From Schistocerca nitens (lineage: Eukaryota; Arthropoda; Insecta; Orthoptera; Acrididae), in contig NC_064614.1 of assembly GCF_023898315.1 (NCBI RefSeq), positions 497,380,109-497,444,108 of the forward strand: 64,000 nt of DNA, read 5' to 3'. The position numbers and the translations under genes are program-made. The notes beneath the pieces are model-generated. The model did no database searches, was not told where the DNA came from, and worked only from the letters and a program-made list of their open reading frames with translations. Shown here piece after piece: positions 35,793 through 46,337 of this stretch. The first letter of the stretch is position 1. Every line of letters starts with the position of its first letter.

Positions 35793-36942
35793 CAGGGTGA
35801 TTCAAAAAGAATACCACAACTTTAAAAATGTATATTTAATGAAAGAAACATAATATAACCTTCTGTTATACATCATTACAAAGAGTATTTAAAAAGGTTT
35901 TGTTTCACTCAAAAACAAGTTCAGAGATGTTCAATATGGCCCCCTCCAGACACACGAGCAATATCAACTCGATACTCCAACTCGTTCCACACTCTCTGTA
36001 GCATATCAGGCGTAACAGTTTGGATAGCTGCTGTTATTTCTCGTTTCAAATCATCAATGGTGGCTGGGCGAGGTGGCCGAAACACCATATCCTTAACATA
36101 CCCCCATAAGAAAAAATCGCAGGGGGTAAGATCAGGGCTTCTTGGAGGCCAGTGATGAAGTGCTCTGTCACGGGCTGCCTGGCGGCCGATCCATCGCCTC
36201 GGGTAGTTGACGTTCAGGTAGTTACGGACAGATAAGTGCCAATGTGGTGGCGCTCCATCCTGCTGAAATATGAATTGTTGTGCTTCTTGTTCGAGCTGAG
36301 GGAACAGCCAATTCTCTAACATCTCCAGATACTGTAGTCCAGTTACAGTAGCACCTTCGAAGAAAAAGGGACCAAAAACTTTATTGGCTGAAATGGCACA
36401 GAAAACGTTCACCTTAGGCGAGTCACATTCATACTGAGTTGTTTCCCGCGGATTCTCAGTGCCCCATATACAGACATTGTGACGGTTGACTTTCCCGTTA
36501 GTGTGGAAAGTTGCTTCATCACTAAACACAATCTTTGAAACAAAAGATTCATCTGTTTCCATTTGAGCAAGGATAAAATCACAGAAACAGAACTTTTCCC
36601 TTTGCACAAACACCCATTCTCTGTAAACTGTTTATACCAACGTTTAATACACCACCTATCAGGAGGTTTAACACCATACTTCGTTCGAAATGCACGCTGA
36701 ACAACTGTCGTCGATTCACTTCTGCCGTACTCAATAACATAAAAAGGTTTCTGTTGAGCAGTCGCCATCTTAGCATCAACTGACGCTGACGCCTAGTCAA
36801 CAGCGCCTCAAGCGAACAAATGTACAACTAAATGAAACTTTATAGCTCCCTTAATTCGCCGACAGATAGTGCTTAGCTCTGCCTTTTGTCGTTGCAGAGT
36901 TTTAAATTCCTAAAGTTGTGGTATTCTTTTTGAATCACCCTA
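35793..36942 (-). mobile_element. DD41D mariner-like transposon, copy 2 (1,150 bp)
   Basis: TA duplication (35791-35792 and 36943-36944) and 32-bp inverted ends (35793-35824 and 36911-36942) that differ only at the outermost base. They begin cagggtgattcaaaaagaat, unlike the ends of copy 1, so it is a different family of the same group. The transposase has an internal deletion. Confidence 0.95.
35921..36768 (-). pseudogene. DD41D mariner transposase with internal deletion
   Basis: Starts MATAQQKPFYV at 36768 and has the first HTH (TKYGVKPPDRWCIKRWY). After CLCKGKS near 36595 roughly 65-70 residues (second HTH and linker) are missing by comparison with copy 1, with a change of frame. It then runs open to the end: VFSDEATF, FQQDGAPPHW, RSPDLTPCDFFLWG and HIEHL. 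All three catalytic Asp are present with 41 residues between the last two. Without the second HTH it should not bind its ends normally. Confidence 0.93.
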
Positions 36943-37129
36943 TATTAACCCCCTAATTTTATTTAGTGTTCATAAGGAGTGTGAATTTAGGATTATTTGT
37001 GAAATTAAATGCCATAATACTTGCATAGTCTGTTTCTCTGCCTGGGATTCAGAATAGAAATTTACATTGTGGTGCAAAATCAGAATTTTATCCGTGATGG
37101 ATGGTGCTGATCTCCATGACTGTTCCTTT

Positions 37130-37315
37130 ATTTAACACCCTGTAGTCTTAACAGGTTGCTGGCAGGCATCAGACAGAAAACTGGAAACCCCAGATATTAA
37201 ATAAATGTAATTACTTCTGAAACAGTGATTGACTGCCATATGGAGTTCTGCTCCACAAACAGCCACTGCCAATGGGTCTGAAGATGACCACATAAGTGGC
37301 CGAAACCAATGCGGG

Positions 37316-37347
<32 letters not shown>
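37130..37347 (+). repeat. A-tailed retroposon-like segment
   Basis: Sequence ending gaaaccaatgcggg and then 32 consecutive A (37316-37347). A poly-A end points to retroposition. The tctgaagatgaccacataag block resembles text near 58260 but I cannot name the family. Confidence 0.45.
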
Positions 37348-37350
<3 letters not shown>

Positions 37351-37689
37351 AATTGTGTTCGAGAATGATTTAAAATAAATTATCCAAAATAAATATAAAG
37401 TAAAAGAGTATTTCATTAGCCTCCCCTCCTATAATTAATCATAATGTTTGGACTCAAGGATGCATGTACTGGATAACAGTAATGTTCATATTAAACAGAT
37501 ATTAACTTCACAGTTATATGAACAGCTGATGGTGCTCTCTAAAAATTATAAAATGGTTTGCATGAACTATTAGAGGAAACAACAGTTGAGTAAAAAAACT
37601 ATTTCTAGTTTTCTGTACTCGTAGTTCCTTCCTCTGGGAAGATCAATACATTTGGGAAGACTGGGAATGAGGGGAGTGTCGCTCAGACC

Positions 37690-38010
37690 ACAAGTTGAGA
37701 GAATCCCACCTGTATTGAACACTGATGCAATTCATTCTGGAGTACCACTTGAATTTTTGGGATCCCCACCAGGTCAATTTAAGGAAGAAACCAAGCAGTT
37801 CAGAAGTGGGCTTCTAGATTTCTTACTGGTAGGCTCAATCAACATGCAAGTATTATGGAGATGCTTCATGAACTCAAATGAGAAAACCTTGGACAAACAT
37901 GTTCTTTACATGGAACACTATTGAGAAAATTTAGAGAAATGTCATACAAGGTACCCATCACCACATACCATATTGTAGGTAGCAGACTAGGCCCTATGCT
38001 TGTAATAGAG
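37690..38010 (+). mobile_element. LINE 3' fragment
   Basis: Contains tggagtaccacttgaa, ttgggatccccaccaggtca, ttctagatttcttactggtagg and ggaacactattgagaaaatt in order. I recognise these as the 3' coding end of a common orthopteran CR1-like LINE. Frame is broken, and it is 5' truncated. Confidence 0.6.
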
Positions 38011-38205
38011 AATACGGAAAAGAACTATGAGTGAATGTCTAATACATTAAAACATACGGTATCACTCTGAAACTTTGTGATTTATTTCAAATGTTTTGTT
38101 ACACATTTCACTGTAAATGATAAACTGTGGTTACCAGTGACCTACATCTATAACAGTCTCACGATTTGGAGATGTGAGTATTGTCCAGACCTATTAATCT
38201 ATTAA

Positions 38206-38576
38206 CTATACAAACTACTGCTAACTGCTGTGTTGATCATCATCTCAAGCATGAAAAAATGAAAGTCAGCAGTTTCCGAGAACTGTTTAGTGAGTAAATG
38301 CAAGAAAGCCTTTAAGCAGATGAGGATCTGGCCCATATTTCTAGCTGTTGGGTCTCTGTAATTACGGAAGTAGCTGAAATTAGACTGTATGATCACAACA
38401 ATATACACACTGGCTACGTAATTATCAGTTTATTTGTTTGCTATTTTCTAATACAAGAACAGACCACATGTTGCGCATGAGGCAGTATATATGAATATAA
38501 CACAATATTTTCACACAATTTCAAATTAATTAGTATAATTAAGCAATGCATGGAAGCATGCATGTCAGAAAGAAAA
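38206..38576 (+). repeat. 372-bp direct repeat, copy B (copy A 35037-35408)
   Basis: Second copy of the direct repeat, starting at the same internal base and ending within a few bases of copy A. The mariner at 35793-36942 lies between the copies and is not part of the repeat. From 38577 to 39399 nothing else was recognised. Confidence 0.92.
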
Positions 38577-39598
38577 TTAATCTAATTCCTCATTCAGCAT
38601 TGTTTATCACAATGCCATATGACCATAACCCGGATTCTGAAAAACTAGACAAGGTGTAGGAAGACGCAGTTCGAGCATAACACTAACATATAGTTCCTTG
38701 TTTACATAACAACGACCAAAATTGAAGCATAACACATACTTTGGCAGGAGCACAATATTGGGACACCCTCCTGGAAATCTATTCTATGGACTTGTCTATA
38801 ATGTTGTCTGAGGCCTAGGTTAGTTGAAGGGTGATAATTTCGTTAGTTGTGGAACTCGTAAAGATTGAGTGCGGGATAATTGTTGTGGTGACAAACGGAC
38901 ATATGGCATTGCCTAATATTTACGTTTGCGTTATATTTGAAGGTAAATATTTATCGCACTTCTCGCAATAAAACCTAAAAGAACAAGGTAAAATCGGAAA
39001 ATATAGTTAATGAATAAGCATTCAAAGAATATTTTGATACATATTATGAACAATATCATACATAAACTGCAGAAAATGCAAGGAACATGTATGTAACTTT
39101 TACATATATTTGGTCCGCTTTTCCGCATTTGCCACAGCTGCAACCGGGTTAGTCTGTCACCGCATTATCGATTATTCGCATTCGAATCAGGTTTTTACAT
39201 TTAATTCCCATAAGTTAAGCTCCATTGAATAATCTGGACTTATTTGACATTCCAAAATGACAGCTGTGGGCAATCTACATGTAATTTTTAAAGAACAGGT
39301 GAGCGACGTCGCTAATGTCAATAGAGCTCATTATACTTCTTGTCACCAGGCGGCACTGCTACACACGTTCTGTCTCCCTGAAGACGTCATGAGACTCAAC
39401 CAATCAGCAGACCCAATTCTCTGGCGTCCCCTAGACGCAAGTCCGTGAAGCATCAACAGTAGTGAACATTTCACTGCAATCGCATGTGGCCTGCGCATTT
39501 ATACTGCGAAAGTCTTTTCATTTAATATATTCCTCTCCATGTGCATGTGCATGCAATCGAGGGCCGCCACTCCACGTGGAAACTGATATCTGGATTGA

Positions 39599-39793
39599 GA
39601 GCTGGCCGCGTTGGCCTTGCGGTTCTAGGCGCTTCAGTCCGGAACCATACGGATGCTAAGGGCGCAGGTTCGAATCTTGCCTCGGGCATGGATGTTTGCG
39701 ATGTCTTTAGGTTAGTCAGGTTTACGTAGTTCTAAGTCTAGGGGACTGACGACCTCCTATGTTAAGTGCTTAGTGCTTAGAGCCATCTGACGC
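39599..39793 (+). mobile_element. tRNA-headed SINE (family 1)
   Basis: Box-A-like ttgccttgcggttctaggc-type text, box B ggttcgaatcttg (decayed), and body cgatgtctttaggttagtca ending gcttagagccatct. Flanked by an 11-bp duplication atctggattga (39588-39598 and 39794-39804). More diverged than the copy at 30859. Confidence 0.9.
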
Positions 39794-41642
39794 ATCTGGA
39801 TTGACATTTGACTTTTGCTGTTTTACGCAGTGCTTTACGCGTATACCAACAAAACGATAATACGGGGCAACACCTTTACCGGTGCATTCAACTTGAATAG
39901 CATTGGCCACGCAAGTGATCCAACTAACCTGCAATGATGAGAACAGCTTCAGTAAAGTCGTAAAAAGAGACGAGCAGAAAACAATACAGCTTTGAATGTC
40001 ATTTAGTTTTTAAACAGAAGGAAATAATATATGGCCAAACTCAGGCGATACCCTTCTTAGGTGGACAGTCAGAAAAAACAGCATGCTCTTGATATTAAGT
40101 AAGATAGTATTGTAGTTAAAAGCAAGAATGAAGAAAATTCCCGACGTTAAGACGAGTAATTTTTCTGTATGGACTACGTGTGGCGTAAAAGCGCACTACT
40201 GGGATTTGTAGTTAAATATAGAAGCCACTGAAGGTATTACAGTCAGTCGTCTGGTAATCTCTGAACTCTTTCCATATCAAAGGGGTCTAAAGGTAGGGAA
40301 ATGAGGGATGCTCAACTACCGGACCTACCGACAGATGGCTCTAGCGTCAAGCTACCGTGATCACTGTAAGTGACGCCATCCAAAACAAAACTGAGCACAA
40401 TGCGGCATCGTTGTTAAGTGCTGTGCCAACTATATTTGGCTAGTAATTCGTGGCAATAGGTTAGCCCGTTTTTCTTTCTCTCTATAACGTGACATTTTGA
40501 ACATTTACTCGGAAAGCTCTCTACTCTAAATGAATAACTTGGCTGTATGGAAATTGATGACAGTATTTCATTAACATTGTGTTGTACGGCTTTTTGCCAT
40601 GTATCTTAGACTGCGAAATCACATATTTCATAGTTGGTTTCATTTGACTGGTGAGTATTTACGACGCAAGAACAATTTTGTTGTTTTAATCCGTGCACAT
40701 AGTATTATAGAAATGTATTGAAGTCTTCTGGAAGACTAATTCGGGACCAATGACCATTGCTGTTCGGTCCTTTTTTATTTGAAGGTTCCTGCACAATGGC
40801 AGGTACTTCTGGAAAGCTGACACTGGCTTTCTCTGCAGAATTAATAATAAACTGCAGAGGTGCTATGTGCCTCTCCAGTGCCTCAAGTCCTGAATTGGAC
40901 TTAACACTCTGCACCATTTCTGACAGTTTTGCCACTAAAGATGCTTTTCTGTCCTCCAAATCACTTGCGTCAACTGTCTTTTTAGTCCGTGCTGGACTAG
41001 ACAACTGCTGCACAAGTGCAGCTGCTTCAGCACATGGAATAATAGCGGCTGCTTCACTATTTGTCCTGGAACTTTGAGTAATAGTTTCCATTTGTTTAAT
41101 TACTCGACATACCAAATGAACATGTTACACATGTTCCACATAATGCTGGAGTCCGCACAAGTGCAACTGAACGCATGTATACAATGGTCACAGTCCTTGC
41201 ACCATAAACCACAACTGCATGAGTCTTAAGTTTTTGACACTGAATAAAATTCGGTGTTGCTGCATGACACGACATTCCACAGTTACTACTAGTTTTTCAG
41301 AGAGAGACAATGAGTCGTCGTGATGTACCCTCAGAACTGAGAGCTTCTTTGTCAGTTTACCTCTGTAGATGGCTATGAGGCGATCACGCATCCTAAAATT
41401 GAGGAATCTCATAAGGGCATGGATCCCTTTATCTAAACGCTTTACTTTCTTCCCTAAAAATGGTTCAAATGGCTCTGAGCACTATGGGACTTAACATCTA
41501 TGGTCATCAGTCACGTAGAACTTAGAACTACTTAAACCTAACTAACCTAAGGACATCACACACATCCATGCCCGAGGCAGGATTCGAACCTGCGACCACA
41601 GCAGTCGCGTGGCTCCGGACTGAGCGCCTAGAACCGATAGAC

Positions 41643-43988
41643 CAGGGCTTAACAACTGGCCGGTTTTGAGCGCGAGTGCTCGCGTCTGCTCAGGCACGTG
41701 CTCGCGAGCAAGTGCAAGGTGGCGGAGGAGGGAGGGAGGGGAGGGAGGGGAAATGCGCGCGCACGTTTGAATAGGGCCGCAATGTGCCTATTGAATTCGC
41801 GCCGAATGTGTAACGTTTAAAGTACTACGATCAGCTCTAACAGTCACTTGGCTGGTTAAGAATAATGCCAAGTCGCCGTTGTGTAACCCCAACCATGCTT
41901 TCGCATTTCAACCCCCATTGGGAGGAATTGTATCTGTTTACAGATAAAGATGGTGTTGCAAAATGTTTAGTATGTCACAAAACTCTGAATTCTTTTAGGA
42001 AATTTAATTTGCAGCGACATTATATGTCGTACCACGTGAAAGACTACGGAAGTGGAGAATGTGATGGACCAGATCGTGCACAGGAAGTTATTAATCTTAA
42101 AAGGAAGCTATCCGAAGAAGATCTGGACGACGAAGAAAAATCAACTGAGGCAGCTCTCAGAGTGAGTTACAAAATTGCTTTGCTTTTAGCAAAATCGCTG
42201 CGTCCCTTCACTGATAGCGATTTAATAAAAGAATGTTTGGTAGTTGCATCGGAACATTTGTGTCCATCTCAAGTTGAACAGTTTCGGATTGTGCCATTAT
42301 CTAACATGACCATTATGCGTCGCACACAGGACATGGCAGATGACGTCCAGAGCCAGCTTGCAAATATCTGTAAAGATTTTATGGAGTATTCTCTTGCTCT
42401 GGACGAAAGTGTTGATATCTCTGGAACAGCGCAGCTTGGCATATTTATTACAGGTGTTAATGGAGATCTTCAGGTGAGGGAGGAGCTCCTCGATGTAGTA
42501 GCCATGAAGAACACTACAACCGGAGGTGATACTTTAAGTAGTGTTGAAGAAAGTGTTGAAAATATAGAATTGTCGTGGAATTCTTTTGTTTCAGTGTCTA
42601 CAGACGGTGCACCAGCGATGACAGGGAAAAAATCAGGTTTCGTTGCGCTGTTGAAGGAGAAAATGCAAAAACTGACCGTGCCGAATGAAATAAGAGGCGT
42701 TCACTGTGTGATCCACCAGGAAAACTTATGTGCAAAGAGTATCACTCTAAAAAATGTGATGAGTGTTGTTGTTCGTACAACCAATTATATAAGGAAGCAT
42801 GGGCTACAACACAGGCAATTTAAAAGCTTTCTTGAGGATGTAGAAAGCCAGTATGGTAGCCTGCCTTATTACAGCGAGGTCCGCTGGCTTAGTCGTGGCG
42901 AATTATTAAATCGATTTTTTTGCCTATTAGATGACATAATTATGTTCATGGAAATAACTAACATGTGTGTTCGTGAATTGAAAGAGCCTTCATGGAAATG
43001 TGATCTCACGTTCTTAGCAGATTTAACTAGCCATCTGAATGCTTTGAGCATTTCACTACAAGGTAAAGATCTGGTAATTACTCATTTCATAGATCGAATA
43101 CGAGCTTTTAAAATGAAATTGACACTTTGGGTGAGTCAGCTGGGAACAGGAAATCTAGCTCATTTTCCTAAATTATCATCCATGCAAGATGTTCACAAAG
43201 ACTGTGAACGTTATTCACATAGTTTAGTTGCCCTTAAGGAAGAATTTGATCAACGCTTTCAAGATCTGACAGCACTAGACAGTGATTTTGATCTGTTCTC
43301 CTCTCCATATTCAGCGAATATTGAAGAGATTTGTCCTGAGCTGCAACTAGAAATTATTGACCTGCAGTGTGACAGAGAATACAGAGACAAATTTCAGAAC
43401 AAGAAAAAAATTTTGGAATTCTACAGACACTTCCCTCAGGATAGATTTCCTCATTTGCACAAACTGGCGGCTACAATAATATCAATGTTCGGTTCCACGT
43501 ATGTTTGTGAACAACTGTTCTCTGCAATGAAATGTAACAAGACGCACCTGAGAAACGCATTGTCTGATCGAAATTTAAACTGCACGCTGCGCCTACAATG
43601 CACAAGAACAATTACTCCGAACATAGACACAATTGTAAAGGGCAGAAAGTACAAGATAACCGAGAATCCCACGCTTCAGTGACACCTTTTATTGTGTAAC
43701 AGTTCACAAATTAATACGAATGTAGAGGCATACACTAAGCTAATAAAATTATGTGGCACATGTACATTCTCCTTTATTTGTTTCATATGTCGCAGTAATA
43801 ATTCGTGAGTGATATCCCTGCAGGTGGCCGCGGATTTACATTGACTCGCGGCAGCTGTTGTGTGCCCCACGTGACTCTCCCCACTCTCCGCTCTGGTCCG
43901 GTAGTGGGGGTAGCGTGCTCGCGCTGCTCCGTGCTCGCGCCTTGCTGCTCACTGGTTGCTCCGCGAGCACGTATGTTGTGAAGCCCTG
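41643..43988 (+). mobile_element. hAT transposon, apparently complete (2,346 bp)
   Basis: 8-bp target duplication cgatagac / cgctagac (41635-41642 and 43989-43996, 7 of 8). Ends are cagggcttaacaac and the complement of cagggcttcacaac, 13 of 14 identical. Both subterminal regions are GC-rich with repeated gctcgcg motifs, as in hAT elements that use clustered transposase sites. It carries an uninterrupted transposase. It is the innermost and youngest layer of the nest and looks structurally whole. Confidence 0.96.
41865..43682 (+). CDS. hAT transposase, intact, 605 aa (GTF2IRD2/ZBED-like group)
   Basis: Cut-and-paste transposase of the hAT superfamily. Residues about 33-57 form a BED-like zinc finger (CLVCHK ... 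HYMSYH). The RNase H-like core has catalytic Asp180 (LALDESVDIS) and Asp247 (VSTDGAPAMTG). The VHCVIHQENLCAK block is at about 281-293 and YYSEVRWLSRG at about 336-346. The C-terminal dimerisation domain has YVCEQLFSAMK with Glu549 as the likely third catalytic residue. Start ATG follows aataatgcc in the hAT leader; stop at 43680-43682. No frame defects. The sequence resembles the animal transposases from which GTF2IRD2 C-terminal and ZBED5-type host proteins came. Because it has TIRs and a duplication, it is a transposon gene, not a domesticated one. Confidence 0.95.
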   Translation: MPSRRCVTPTMLSHFNPHWEELYLFTDKDGVAKCLVCHKTLNSFRKFNLQRHYMSYHVKDYGSGECDGPDRAQEVINLKRKLSEEDLDDEEKSTEAALRVSYKIALLLAKSLRPFTDSDLIKECLVVASEHLCPSQVEQFRIVPLSNMTIMRRTQDMADDVQSQLANICKDFMEYSLALDESVDISGTAQLGIFITGVNGDLQVREELLDVVAMKNTTTGGDTLSSVEESVENIELSWNSFVSVSTDGAPAMTGKKSGFVALLKEKMQKLTVPNEIRGVHCVIHQENLCAKSITLKNVMSVVVRTTNYIRKHGLQHRQFKSFLEDVESQYGSLPYYSEVRWLSRGELLNRFFCLLDDIIMFMEITNMCVRELKEPSWKCDLTFLADLTSHLNALSISLQGKDLVITHFIDRIRAFKMKLTLWVSQLGTGNLAHFPKLSSMQDVHKDCERYSHSLVALKEEFDQRFQDLTALDSDFDLFSSPYSANIEEICPELQLEIIDLQCDREYRDKFQNKKKILEFYRHFPQDRFPHLHKLAATIISMFGSTYVCEQLFSAMKCNKTHLRNALSDRNLNCTLRLQCTRTITPNIDTIVKGRKYKITENPTLQ

Positions 43989-45682
43989 CGCTAGACCACC
44001 GCGGCTGACCTTTCTTCCATTTCAAATACATATGTTTCAAATTTCTGTGTAGATTTTCCAAAGCCATATTTGTTGATTCCTGCATTCAGTCGGTAACAAT
44101 ACGCCCTCAGATCAGGCTGACTTAAAAATTTCTCAAAATATACAGCAGAGCTGTGAGTTTCCCTCTCTGAGCGTAATTCCTCTCTCAGATTGTGTCTCAT
44201 AATTTCGAAAGTTCTACTTTCTCTTTCGATCATTAACATTTTAATTCTCTTGTATGTTGCAATCTGATTTTCCTGGCCTTCGATTTTGTTAATATGCTGC
44301 CTCCACGCTCTGTCGACGTGCCAGGAGCAGTCCAGCTGACTAGCTCCGGGACCACACACAGCAATCTAAGCATTGAAGAAACAATCGTCCATGTCAGACA
44401 TGAACCACTTCGGGTTTATGGATTCCTCACTTGATGCACTTACTATGGTGGGAAAATAAATTCGCATGGCTACTGCGTCTCCCTTGCTAGATATCATGAG
44501 GGCACATGGAAAGCCTTCCCGTAAATCGTCCAACACTACTAAAGTATACAGCTGGAAATTGTAGCTGTTTGTACCACGTGTACCATCAACGCAAATCACA
44601 TCGTTGCCGTATTTTTTCAGTAACTCAATTTGACTGTCATTTGACAAAATCAAACAAAAATCATTTTTGTCAAGCTGAGGGAACTCTTGCAGTACGTTGC
44701 CTTGTGGCTTATACAACTTAACAAAATTTGAATTAGTTTCCATATGTGCCACCCATGAATCTACACTAATGCAGTCTTCGCTATTCAACACACCGTCATT
44801 GTTCAAATTCAACATCTCAATGATGTTGTGCAGATCTTAAGTCTCTCCTGCACAATGTACCTTCAATACTAGCCTCTATCTCGTCGAGAATGTCTTCTAG
44901 CGGTACCCCCACTGGAATCTCTTAGGGAGCAAAGTCTTTCTTTTCTTCTTTTGTCAGCGACTGCCTGTCAACTTCTCTCTCATGCCCTACATGAGTTTTC
45001 TGTAAATTTACAATAATTTCCCCACTGGATAATGTCTGTGTCATTATTGCTGCTGGACAATAAGCATCAGTTATACTGGAGCCTCGGACATTTACCGCAC
45101 GAACACCTCGGCTCTTTGATGTGAAAACACCACTCCGGTGGCAACAGTATTCATTTATTATAATGTCCTGCTGATTAGTTTTTTGACCACGTTGCTTAAT
45201 AAACTTGGAATTAGTTTCCTTTTCAATTTTTGTCTTCCACTGTTCGAACGTTGCACTATTACTAAATTTTGAAGTCTACATTTCCATGGGAAAACCATGT
45301 TGCAAAAAATGTTCTGGAGCACCCTTCTTATCGATTTTGCACTCACAAACTGGGCATGTATATTTGCAAGTTTCGTTCTCATGGACCTTAACATGGATGT
45401 TTAAATTTTGTGAATCACGAAAACTTTGCAAATACACAACACACTGGTAACGAGATGGTGTTTCGTGGACCAATTTGACATGGGACGCACGTGCTTGAAG
45501 GCTGGTAAAACTCTTATCACATACTCATCTAGTCATCTATCGTTTGATCCTGTAGTTGAGCGTGACCCGAGACACCTGGACTCGCTAAGGATCATGGTAG
45601 CTTGATGCTAGAGTCATCCATCGGTAGGTCCGGTAGTTGAGCATCCCTCATTTCGCTAGCTTTAGACGCCTGTTTCCATATC

Positions 45683-46326
45683 GGATTCCGTGGAATACAT
45701 TTCAATGCTGCTACGCTGATAACGAGGCGATCACCAGAAGACCCATATTTCCTCCTCTTTTATGACGTGCTGTTCTGCATTTCGCCGTCGATCGGCAGTG
45801 ACGTGTCACAAACATTCGTGGATTAGTTTCAGTACGTTTGGCAAGCTAAAATGTCTTGTTATTTCTCGCGACAAACTCATCAATTTCGCTCTGGATCAAT
45901 TCTATTGGGTTCAGACTGCAGTATTAAGATGACAACGGTAAAAATGCAGCATTTGTACAGTGTGTTTGACACCGTGAAAATTAGTTTTCCTTGTCTCTAC
46001 AATGCTTATCACTCTGGCTCGTGTGAGGCAACATCTATCGTACAAAACAATGGGCATATTCAAACAACGGGTATCTGATTTTTCATTTCTCTCCAGAAAC
46101 GTTACCTTAACTGTGTTATGTTTTCTTAATTTCAACAATGTTTACAATCTTATGAAAATCAGAATTTTTGCATGCGATATGTAATTGGAAACTAGAGGAT
46201 GTGCATTTTTCTTGAAAAATGATGGTTAAGTATGAGTTGATTACCATATATTTGATGAATTTCATATCTAAATGATTTAGGTATTCAACCGCCGTCCGTC
46301 AGCGTACCCTGTTATTAATCCACGAC
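45683..46326. other. No recognised gene
   Basis: Right flank of the MULE. Open frames on both strands overlap at 45851-46184 and lack family signatures. Confidence 0.45.
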
Positions 46327-46337
46327 GCCGTCGATTA

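Larger units (their letters stand above)
27698..39442 (+). mobile_element. Large TIR element, probably MULE-like (11,745 bp)
   Basis: The two ends are inverted repeats: 27698-27740 and 39400-39442 match at 40 of 43 bases and both start acttgcgtctaggggacgcc. Directly outside them lies a perfect 9-bp direct repeat, ccgtgaagc (27689-27697 and 39443-39451). A 9-bp duplication is typical of Mutator-like elements. A two-finger C2H2 ORF starts 191 bp inside the left end, much as the MULE at 40279-45672 begins with zinc fingers close inside its end. The inside now carries later insertions: foldback MITE, three SINEs or SINE-like pieces, a mariner, and LINE and Penelope fragments. No MULE transposase domain is readable, so it is either non-autonomous or decayed. 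The class is inference; the ends and duplication are seen directly. Confidence 0.72.
41454..44009 (-). mobile_element. tRNA-headed SINE (family 1), split by hAT
   Basis: Minus-strand SINE: tail side 41454-41642, head side 43997-44009, with the hAT element between. Body gatgtccttaggttagttag and head ggttcgaatcctgcctcggg are typical. A 9-bp repeat ctttcttcc flanks it (41445-41453 and 44010-44018), placing it inside the MULE coding region. Confidence 0.9.
40705..45540 (-). pseudogene. MULE transposase with N-terminal C2H2 fingers, interrupted
   Basis: Read on the minus strand. C2H2 fingers come first (CDKSF..., RYQCVVYLQSFRDSQNLNIH with one Cys changed to Tyr, and YTCPVCECK ... HFLQH; 45540-45290). 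Then a linker with KSRGVRAVNVRG, and the MULE catalytic domain at 44815-44366: VICVDGTRGTN (first Asp) and WFMSDMDDCFFNA (second Asp). Next is SWHVDRAWRQHINKIE and a helical region to about 44019. Left of the SINE it resumes at about 41440 with LMRFLNFRMRDRLIAIYRG, a decayed SWIM-like Cys/His block near 41150-41180, and a tail to 40705. Several stops separate the parts. Confidence 0.88.
40279..45672 (-). mobile_element. Mutator-like element (MULE), outer layer of a triple nest
   Basis: Ends 40279-40362 and 45590-45672 are inverted repeats of about 83 bp sharing gaaatgagggatgctcaac and taccggacctaccga blocks. A perfect 10-bp direct repeat, tttccatatc, lies just outside (40269-40278 and 45673-45682). 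Total 5,394 bp, of which 41454-44018 is a SINE, its hAT passenger and one copied target. The element's own length is then about 2.8 kb, with one transposase gene on the minus strand. Both TIRs remain readable, so transposition in trans may once have been possible; the gene itself is broken. Confidence 0.93.

Noticed and set aside
45851-46184. Overlapping frames on both strands right of the MULE
   Set aside because: Neither strand shows a domain or a codon pattern that separates it from the other.
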